Assembly (NCBI GenBank): GCA_026120185.1
Contig: JANUWF010003379.1
Coordinates: 620,001-684,000 of the forward strand
From: Voacanga thouarsii
Lineage: Eukaryota; Streptophyta; Magnoliopsida; Gentianales; Apocynaceae
Direction of reading: 5' to 3'
DNA length: 64,000 bases
A program made the translations under genes and the position numbers. Below the pieces are notes generated by a model that was given only the letters and a program-made list of their open reading frames with translations, did no database searches and was not told the DNA's origin. Positions 56,282 through 64,000 of this stretch are shown in pieces (within the stretch, counting starts at the first letter, position 1; every line of letters starts with the position of its first letter).

Positions 56282-56553
56282 CAAGGCTAAGTGTTGCTAC
56301 CATTGGGATGTTTTATTTACTGCTTTCCATAAATTCTATGCTAAGGATTTTATTCATGTTTATTGCTTTAATTTTGAATTTATGCAAATAAGAGTACCTG
56401 GAGTACTCTAAATCTTGAGAAAAATCTATATGCAATTCTTTATACAAAATTTGCATCTAATTTTCTTCCGCTTAAAGTTGAATGTGAATGCATGCTCAAT
56501 TTGGATATTTTAAACTTTGATGCATAAACTCATTATCTGGGGCATGGTTTAAA
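56282..56553 (+). other. Spacer between accessory ORF and gag
   Basis: AT-rich and non-coding, with the 20-mer TTTACTGCTTTCCATAAATT shared with 53693-53712. Confidence 0.5.
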
Positions 56554-57665
56554 ATGGCAGCCAATCGTCGTGCAGCCACATCCAGCAGAAGGGTTCCTGT
56601 GGCAGAGCCCATGACACCGAAGTTTGATACAACTCAAATGCCATCACCAAACCAGGGGGATGAGAACGAGCTGGAGCCAGAAATGGGATCGGAAGAGCCA
56701 GTTAGCATAACTATGACACAAGCGTTCCATAAAGTGACCGAGATTCTACAAACCCTGACTGAGTGAAGGAATCCGAAAGGGGTAGATGAGGTATTGGAGC
56801 GGTTTCTGAAATTACAACCACTTATCTTCTTGGGAGAGGCCAAGCAAGATCAGAAAGTGGAGCAATGGGTGGAAAAAATGGAGGACATCTTTGCTACGCT
56901 CCAGTACATTGAGAAACGAATGGTGAAGTTTGCTGCATTCCGACTGAGGGGTTCAGCTTGGGCATGGTGGCAACGGGTTCAGGACAACTGGGAGATGATT
57001 GACCAAGACTGACATGGGCTAATTTTGTGGAAGTATTCTGAGCAGAATATATCCCTCAGTGGATAGTTGAGAAGTGGGAAGATGAGTTCCAGAATCTAAA
57101 GCAGTGAGGTATGACGGTAGCTCAATACGCAGCACGGTTCACGCAACTGTCAAAGTATTGCAAGAGGCTGGTGGACACTGAACAGAACAGAATGAGGTAA
57201 TTTGTTAAGGGTTTAAGGCAGGAGTTAAGAAGGGTGTTGGCACCTTCTTCATCGACGACTTATTCGGGGGCTGTGAATGCAGCCACCCGTACTGAGAATG
57301 AGGATCGCAACCGAATGGCACCAAGACCTTTCGTACCGTCAAGACAGCCGCCGAGACCTTTTCAGAGATAGCAGCCCAACAAGCGCCCTACCAACCAGCA
57401 GTGGCAGAATCGGGGAAAACAAGCCTGAACAACACCGGTTGGTCCTGCGCAGAATCTTCCATTATGCCGGCACTGTGGAAAAAGGGGCCACACTGAGAAA
57501 AATTGTTGGTCCAGAGGAGGTGAGCAGAAATGCTACCACTGTGGAGACCCGAACCATCTGCGGAACGCCTGCCCCAAACTTCTCCAAGTCGGGCAAGGGA
57601 ACCCAGCTCAGATCCCGGGCCCAATCGAGCCAATACCACGGGAGCTTCCGGGAGTGGAACGCAGA
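56554..57665 (+). pseudogene. Gypsy gag with two zinc knuckles
   Basis: The capsid-like part includes a Trp-Ala-Trp-Trp block near 56957 and GMTVAQYAARFTQLSKYC at about 57111-57160, typical of the retrotransposon gag domain. Two CX2CX4HX4C knuckles are intact in sequence: 57465-57506 (CRHCGKRGHTEKNC) and 57531-57572 (CYHCGDPNHLRNAC). Nucleic-acid packaging is the family role. Broken by TGA 56764, a frameshift at about 57010 and further stops near 57108 and 57198. Confidence 0.85.
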
Positions 57666-57870
57666 AGCCGTAGGTGAAAGAAAAAGTTTTCGCTCTCAAC
57701 CGGGAGGAGGTTGGAGCTGATGTAGCAGTGGTGGAAGGTACGTTTACTATCCAAGGTCGTTCAGTTAATGCATTGATAGACCCTGGATCTACCCATTCCT
57801 ATTTAAATAAGAATTGTGCATATCATTTGGATTGGGATGGAGTAGAATACCTTTTACCTTGTTAGTAAGT
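57666..57870 (+). pseudogene. Gypsy aspartic protease
   Basis: The active-site loop Asp-Pro-Gly-Ser-Thr-His-Ser is at 57779-57799, within a frame opening about 57674 and ending in TAG at 57863. The catalytic Asp is kept. A frameshift then separates it from the downstream protease-RT linker at 57943. Confidence 0.8.
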
Positions 57871-57942
57871 ACGCCTTTGGGGAAAATGGTGCAAGCGGAT
57901 CGGTATGTGCAGAATTGTAAAGTTGAAGTGGGGTGAGAAAGC

Positions 57943-58902
57943 TTGGAGGGAGATTTAATAGTCTTAGCTATTGATGATTATGATTTGATATTGGGAATAG
58001 ATTGGCTAGCGAAGTATGGGGCTAAAGTAGACTGTAAGAATAAGTCAATTCAATTCATTAGACCAGGATGTGATGTGTTGGAGTTCAATGGCAAGAAAGT
58101 TAAAGAATTGAAGTTTTTGATAGCTGGGGCTAAAGCCCGGAAATTGTTGAGGCAAGGATGTCAAGGATATTTGGCTTATGTGATAAACAAGCCGAAAGAC
58201 CAGTGCACTCTGGAGGATACTGAGGTGGTAAAGGCTTTTCTCGACGTGTTCCCTGCGGAACTCACGTTTCTACCTCCCAATCGAGAAGTTGAGTTCACCA
58301 TTGATCTAGTCCCAGGAGCGGAACCGGTGTCCCGAACTCCGTATCGGATGGCATCGGCGGAGCTGAAAGAATTGAAGGAGCAGCTAGAAGAATTGGTGAG
58401 ACAAGGCTATATCAAACCTAGCATGTCACCCTAGGGAGCACCTGTGCTATTTGTGAAGAAAAAGGACGGGACTCTAAGGTTGTGTATTGACTACCGGGGC
58501 TTGAACAACCTGACCATCAAGAATAAATATCCCCAACCGTTAATTAACGAGTTATTCGATCAGTTGCAAGGATCCAGTTGTTACTCCAAACTGGATTTGA
58601 GGCAAGGCTACTATCAAGTGAGGATAAAGGAGGAAGATATTCCTAAGACGGCCTTCAATACAAGATATGGTCACTATAAGTTTGTGGTGATGCCTTTTGG
58701 GGTAACTAATGCACCCGCGGTATTTATGGATTTGATGCATCGAGTGTTCCAACCCTACTTGGACAAGTTCGTGGTGGTCTTCATCGACGACATACTCATC
58801 TACTCCAGGAGCTTGGAGGACCATGCAGAACATTTGAAGTTGGTACTGGAAAAACTAAGGGAGCACAAGCTTTACGCCAAGTTTAGCAAGTGCGAGTTTT
58901 AG
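57943..58902 (+). pseudogene. Gypsy reverse transcriptase
   Basis: Linker with DLILGIDWLAKYGA near 57975, then the palm and fingers. Active site Phe-Ile-Asp-Asp at 58780-58791, followed by ILIYSRS. Upstream blocks SRTPYRMA (58332) and [11 protein letters not shown] (58471) are typical of the lineage. TAG at 58432 divides it, and TAG at 58900 ends the second part in the KCEF-W position. Catalytic residues remain intact. Confidence 0.9.
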
Positions 58903-59154
58903 CTGGATAGTGTGGCATTTCTTGGTCACGTGGTGACCAAGGATGGGATCAAGGTAGACCCAGCGAAGGTTGAAGTAGTTTCAGACTGGAAGCAACCAGA
59001 GAACATCATAGAGATTTGAAGCTTCTTGGGATTGGCTGGCTAATACAGGAGGTTTATTAAGGGGTTTTCAACGCTAGCATCTCCTATAACTCGGCTGCTG
59101 AGAAAGGACATACCCTTTGTTTGGAATGAAAAATGTGAAAAGAGTTTTCAAGAG

Positions 59155-59454
59155 TTGAAGCGAAGGTTAATGACAGCGCCTGTGTTGAGTCTGCCAGAGG
59201 TAGATAAGCTTTACGCACTATATACGAATGCTTCGAAGGAAGGCTTGGGAGCAGTTTTGATGCAAGATAGGAAGGTGATCGCCTATGCTTCTCGGAAATT
59301 GAAGCCGCATAAAGTTTATTATCCCACCCACGATCTGGAGCTGGCTGCCATTGTGTTCGCCTTAAAAAAATGGCGGCACTACTTGTATGGAGCGGAATAT
59401 GAAGTGTTCACTGATCACAAGAGCCTGAAGTACATCTTCACCCAGAAGACTTGA
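59155..59454 (+). pseudogene. Gypsy RNase H
   Basis: Reads [14 protein letters not shown] near 59215, where the family has Asp at the position of Asn, so the first catalytic acidic residue is lost by a G-to-A change. Further on, [10 protein letters not shown] keeps the Glu and [11 protein letters not shown] keeps an Asp. Ends with a frameshift at about 59450. Confidence 0.85.
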
Positions 59455-60538
59455 ATTTGAGACAGCGAAGATGGATGGAATTTTTGGAGGAGTACTATTG
59501 TCCTATCAACTACCACCCCGGGAAAGCCAACGTCGTTGCTGATGCCCTGAGCCAGAAAGTCAGAATGGCCAGACTAAGAGTACAAGAGGTTCAAGTGGTT
59601 CAGGATGTGTTAGATAGAAGAGCAGAAGTGCAAGAAGAGAGGATTATTATTAGCAACCTGAAGTTGATGCCAGATCTAAGGCGGGAAATTGTTGAAGCCC
59701 AACAGAGTAATGCGAAATTTCAGCTTTTCAAGGACAAGGAACTTAAACGGCAAGACAGTGAATTTCGACAGGACGAAGTGGGAGTTTTGTACTTCCGAGA
59801 TCGTTTGTGTGTACCCGAGGAGCACCAGTTGAAGGACAAAATTTTAGAAGAAGCGCATAAGAGCAAGTATGCCATTCATCTGGGAGAGGTCAAAATGTAT
59901 CAAGATCTGAAAAGGACTTATTGGTGGCCCGGGATGAAGCGAAACGTGGTTAAGTATGTCTCCACGTGTCTAACCTGTCAGAAATTCAAAGTGGAGCACA
60001 AAAAGGTGGTAGGACTATTACAACCATTGCCAATACCGGAATGGACTTCGTTACCAGACTCCCTATGGCAAGGACCCAAAAGGACTCCATATGGGTAGTG
60101 GTGGATCGATTGACCAAGTCGGCACATTTCATACTCGTGAATGTAAGGGATTCAATGGAAAAGTTGGCTCAGACTTACGTGCAGGAAATAGTCAAACTGC
60201 ATGGAGTGCCTTTAAGTATTATGTCCGACCGTGATCCGAGATTTACATCCCGATTTTGGGGCAAGTTTTAAGAATCGATGGGTTCTAGTCTGAAGTTCAA
60301 TACGACGGCGCATCCACAGACCGATGGACAGTCAGAAAGGGTTATTCAAATATTAGAGGATATGCTGAAAGCCTGTGTATTGGATTTCAGGGATAGGTGG
60401 ATCGAATGTGTGCCGTATGCAGAGTTGTCATACAATAACAGTTATCAAACATCAATTGGAATGGCTCCGTGTGAAGCACTATATGGACATAAGTGTTGGT
60501 ATCGCTATACTGGAGTTGGTCGGAGGACGGTCATATAA
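59455..60538 (+). pseudogene. Gypsy integrase: zinc finger and catalytic core
   Basis: The HHCC zinc-binding part is at about 59855-59985: His in AHKSKYAIH, then Cys-Leu-Thr-Cys. The core shows Asp in [13 protein letters not shown] (about 60097), Asp in [12 protein letters not shown] (about 60222) and Glu in DGQSERVIQILED (about 60330), so the DDE triad is still readable. The core is in a different frame from the zinc finger, and a stop at 60269 breaks it. Confidence 0.88.
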
Positions 60539-60666
60539 GCAAATCGGGAGAAGTCTATGTTCAAGAAATGTTGGACAGGGTCAAGTTAATTAGGGAAAGG
60601 TTGAAAGCAGCCCAGAGCTGACAAAAGAGTTATGCAGACAATAGGCGGAGAAAGTTAGAATTTCAA

Positions 60667-61062
60667 GTGGGAGATGGTGTGTTCCTAAAACTGACACCAA
60701 ATAGGGGAATTCTGAAGTATCTAAAAGGAGGGAAGCTGAATCCGAGGTATTTGGGACCGTTTCCAATAAAAGAGAGGATTGGGCCGGTAGCGTATCGATT
60801 GGATCTGCCAGATGGGTTGACGGGAATTCACGACATATTTCATGTATCCCAGCTAAAGAAGTACAATACCGATCTCGGACATGTTTTGAATGATGAACCG
60901 TTAGTGTTGCAACCCGACCTGAGCTATGTGGAGAAACCCGTAAAGATATTGGATCGAAGTATCAAGACTCTCCGGAACAAGCAGATTCCGATGGTAATGG
61001 TGCAGTGGGAGCATCATGGCATGCGAGATGCCACATGGGAAACAGAAGAGTAGGTAAAGCGG
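60667..61062 (+). pseudogene. Gypsy integrase C-terminus with chromodomain
   Basis: Begins with a GDGVFLKLTPNRG-type block, then LNPRYLGPFPIKERIGPVAY and IFHVSQLKKY, the GPY/F module. The chromodomain follows at about 60930-61060: Val-Lys-Ile-Leu-Asp-Arg, then Val-Gln-Trp-Glu-His-His, then Ala-Thr-Trp-Glu. Chromodomains of this type direct integration toward marked chromatin. TAG at 61051 truncates the last few residues. Confidence 0.87.
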
Positions 61063-61115
61063 AAGTATCCCGATCTGAGATAGAGGTACGCCTGAATTTC
61101 GGGACAAAATTCTCC

Positions 61116-61129
61116 TAAGGAGGGGAGGA
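61116..61129 (+). other. Polypurine tract of the Gypsy element
   Basis: AAGGAGGGGAGGA directly precedes the LTR start TGTGAAACCCC at 61130. It would prime plus-strand synthesis. Confidence 0.8.
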
Positions 61130-64000
61130 TGTGAAACCCCACCTAAAGTCAACCCTAGAGTAAGGGGGTTGGGATGCATATCATATTATCTTGCATGAAT
61201 ATATATATTTTTGAATGATTTTTTGTGCTTTAGAATTGTGATTTATAGGTTAAAAGGCTTAGTTATGCTTATTGAGTAGGAAGGGTAAAATGGTATTTTT
61301 ACTTGAGGTCAAAATAGGAAGATAGCTTGAGGATTAAATAAGAGGAATATGTGGGTGAGAAAATAAGAACAAGAATTAGTGTGATTAAGTGGTTAGAGCT
61401 TTGTGAATTAATTTCTAAGGTCATGAGTTCAAATCCCATCATCTAAGTTTTTATCATGATTATCTTAATTAAGTTTGAAATTTTGTTTTCTTGCATTCCA
61501 TAAAAATAGGAATGTTGTCTTAGGGGAGATATGAAGAGAATGTCCTAATCTTATCATCATGTCCTAAAAAGAATTCTAGAGGAATTCTTGTCCTTTTTAT
61601 TACCTCTAGCTTTGTCTTAACATCTTCATAATTTAAATGAACCAAAATCCATTAAATCTCTTCTTTTAATTCCAAAAATTCTGTGATAATTCTTTAACCT
61701 TGAATTTCAAAAATCAATCTTGAAGGATAGAGGATTGGTTGAAAATAGGAGAGAAGTTAGGATGGGTTCCCAAGAGAAATAAATCACCATGGTAGAACCT
61801 TCAATCCTACCTTCATGTTGATCATGGTTTTAATGAAGGAAAATCTGGAAAAATTCCAGTATTCTTGTCAGTCCAGCTTTCAAAAAATTCAGCCAGTAAT
61901 CCTAACCATTTGCTGCCAAAAAAATGGTCATTTCATGTGGCTTGAAGACTGAAAATTTGTGCAAAATTCGGACTGCAGAAAACCAGAAAAATTTCTTGCA
62001 CCATTCACTACATTCTAAGCTGAAATTGAAGTTGTCTTTTGTCATTGATTCAGCCGAGGCACCCTCTGTTTTTCTCTAGAAAGAAAGCTGGAAAACCACC
62101 CTTAAAAGACCCTCAAACACCCCAAAAAAACCAGCTGCAAATTGGGCTGAAGAAATGCAGAAAATTCTGCATAAAAAAGCTTGTCCATTCGAAACCTTGA
62201 ACAAGTTGAAACTAGAAAAATTTCCAGTTTTGTCTCCCTAGGCCTAGACCAAAAAACACCTTCAAACCTCTGCAAATTGGACCTTGTTCAGCCATGGACT
62301 GAACACCATTAACCTCCACACTTACCTTGAGTACTTGGACTCCATGATCATACCTCAAAAACCTCCTAAGATCACTCTATCCAAAACTCATTTGAACTTC
62401 AAAAAAATTCTAGAATTCTTGCTTCATTAAATCACTCTTGTATCAAGCTAGCAAACCAGAATTTTCTCTGCCATTGTAAACTAAATTTCGGCCAGCCTTA
62501 GAGCTATATTAACCTTCATTCATTTCAGCAAAACCAAACAGTCCAGCCGGCACCATTGAAGAGCAAAGAAACCTCTCTCCATCAAACACCATTAACATAT
62601 CCTATACCTCAAACCACTCCTCAAATCACTCCATTTGAATTTCAAACAATCTGATTTTTTCTCTCCCTCTCTAAGCTGAAACCAAAACCTCTGAATTCCC
62701 TAAACCAATCGGCTAGCACTCTCTAGAAATTCATCCAGCATTTTCCCTCAACTCTCTCCATTTTCACCAAGAACACCAAGAACACACTACCTTTATTCAA
62801 GCCAAAGACTACTTTAAACACCTCCAATCCCTCTCAAAAACTCCAGAACACTCCTACATACTCCCTAGAGATCATTTCTGGAATTTATAACATTAAAAAT
62901 TAGCATTCGGATCAAAACCAGTTTTTTCCCTTGAAGTCTCAAGAACATCATCAAGGTAACCAAGAACAATTCTTTTGTTCATCTTCTTCTCTTCAATCTT
63001 TAACATATTATGCTAATGCTCTCTCTCTCTCTGTCTTTATCTCTGTCTCTCGGTCGAAATGGTTGTGACAACCATGGCTATTTTTTCTCCTCATCTCTTG
63101 GACAATTCAAGACTCTCAAGCGTGGACCTTCTTAAATCTTCATCGAAGTGTTCATCAATCAAGTATTTCTCCTTAAACCTTCTTTTTAATTCAGCATTCA
63201 TGTCTCTTAGATATTGATAGGAAGAATAAAATATGAATGGGAGATTGAGTATATGCATGTGAATAAAGGGGTTGGGATTAGGACTTGAGAATGATTGACC
63301 ATATTTAAGCTATATGGATTTCCATGAGAATCGATGTATGTTCATCGTGGACTAAGAGAATTATGAATGTTTAAGCATGCTAGATGTTATGTCACATTTG
63401 GTGAATAGGATTTTTTATGTTCTTATCTCCATTGAAGCCATGATCATGATTGTTTGGCCATGTGATAGCAAGTGTTGATTTAAGCATATGTTCATAAATG
63501 GATTAGTTTGTTGTTTGATGTTGAGGAATATGTTCATGATTCTTGTTAGCAATAGGAAAATCATGATTATGTTCTTGATGATCCTAGGCTATTTTAATTA
63601 GTAAATTTTATTACCTTAATTAAAATTATTACTATATTTTTCTCTAAGGATTTTGGAATTGCTAGGAAGTTATGGAAATGGGATGTTACATGAAATATTG
63701 ACATTTTACTAGTCAAATAAATGATATTTTTCCTTAGAAATAATATATGCATAGGCATAATATTAAATAAGATCTTTTATATAAATAATAATAATGACCT
63801 TGTAGACCATAGTTCAAACTTTTGCTTATATTCATAAATATTATTTATATTAAAATTTGTTGTTATTTATTAAACAAAAATTTAATATAATTCATTTATT
63901 GTTAATTTTATTTATTACTAATTATTTATTATCTATTAAAAATTAATTAAAAATTATTTGTAATTTATTATTTATTTATAATAAAGAAAATTTTAAATTA
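61130..64000 (+). mobile_element. Gypsy 3' LTR, cut by the window end
   Basis: Starts TGTGAAACCCCACC. It matches on the plus strand the minus-strand copies at 6598-10668 and 26840-29126. From the complete copy, roughly 1.2 kb more is expected beyond the window. Contains a CT-rich run at 63022-63050 and the tRNA-like module at 61381-61440. The last 300 bases are extremely AT-rich. The region has no gene. Confidence 0.88.
61381..61440 (+). promoter_or_regulatory. tRNA-like A-box/B-box module in Gypsy LTR, copy 3
   Basis: TAAGTGGTTAGAGC at 61386-61399 and GAGTTCAAATCCC at 61425-61437, about 250 bases into the LTR. The boxes resemble internal RNA polymerase III promoter elements. Confidence 0.45.

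Larger units (their letters stand above)
56554..61062 (+). pseudogene. Chromodomain Gypsy (Tekay/Del-like) gag-pol, decayed
   Basis: Gives the order gag, protease, RT, RNase H, integrase, chromodomain. The gag ATG at 56554 opens MAANRRAATSSRR. In-frame stops include TGA 56764-56766, TAG 58432-58434 (expected Trp), TAG 58900-58902 (expected Trp) and TGA 59017-59019 (expected Arg). Frameshifts lie near 57010, 57860, 59450 and 60050. The polyprotein cannot be made as it stands. Integrase order after RT-RNase H and the C-terminal chromodomain place it in the Gypsy chromoviruses. Its 5' LTR is not recognisable in the window; the 3' LTR starts at 61130. Confidence 0.9.

Noticed and set aside
61381..61440. 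A real tRNA gene
   Set aside because: The boxes resemble a tRNA, but the sequence is too short, lacks an acceptor stem and anticodon arm that pair, and lies within an LTR in all three copies.
1..64000. Bacterial-type features: CRISPR array, operons, riboswitches, ribosome-binding sites
   Set aside because: The window is a plant nuclear sequence with a spliced gene. No regularly spaced repeats or prokaryotic genes were seen.

Overview
The window is nuclear DNA from a flowering plant, probably a eudicot. It has one spliced host gene with short AT-rich GT-AG introns, surrounded by layers of LTR retrotransposons and DNA-transposon remnants. Nothing prokaryotic was seen: no operons, no CRISPR array, no rRNA. 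The species cannot be named from the sequence alone.

Layout. 1-15.2 kb is nested mobile DNA. Copia-type LTRs (family A) interrupt a degenerate caulimovirid (endogenous pararetrovirus) coding segment. A CACTA-like transposon end follows. Next comes a minus-strand MULE (MuDR-like) transposase pseudogene, about 6.0-14.0 kb, split by a complete 4.07-kb Gypsy solo LTR that has inverted 14-bp ends and a near-perfect 5-bp target-site duplication (TSD). 15.2-25.4 kb holds the host gene, a plus-strand polypyrimidine tract-binding protein of the plant PTB3 type. It has 14 coding exons and 432 residues, with four RRMs, a 5'-UTR intron and a probable 3'-UTR intron. 25.4-45 kb is again mobile DNA: a truncated Gypsy LTR fused to a 5'-truncated Copia element with its 3' LTR, a minus-strand Tat-like Gypsy pol remnant, two more solo LTRs with perfect TSDs, and short TRIM-like LTRs. 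45-55.8 kb contains family-B Copia LTRs: two independent solo LTRs with their own TSDs, and a third diverged copy in inverted orientation. It also holds a decayed Tekay-like Gypsy element and a Stowaway MITE. 55.8-64 kb is most of a chromodomain Gypsy (Tekay/Del-like): a small acidic accessory ORF, gag-pol with stops and frameshifts, a polypurine tract and the first 2.87 kb of the 3' LTR.

Only PTB3 looks functional. Its features suggest splicing regulation: a 3.66-kb first coding intron, a PTB-type polypyrimidine tract before exon 5, and a 22-nt plus 14-nt microexon pair that is in frame only when both are kept or both are skipped. The most unusual mobile-element signals are an accessory retrotransposon ORF with several SUMO-interaction-like motifs, a tRNA-like A-box/B-box module conserved in three Gypsy LTR copies, and an unusually high number of solo LTRs.

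LTR boundaries were set from TG...CA ends, TSDs and comparison between copies inside the window. Lineage names come from recalled family features and were not checked by a search.
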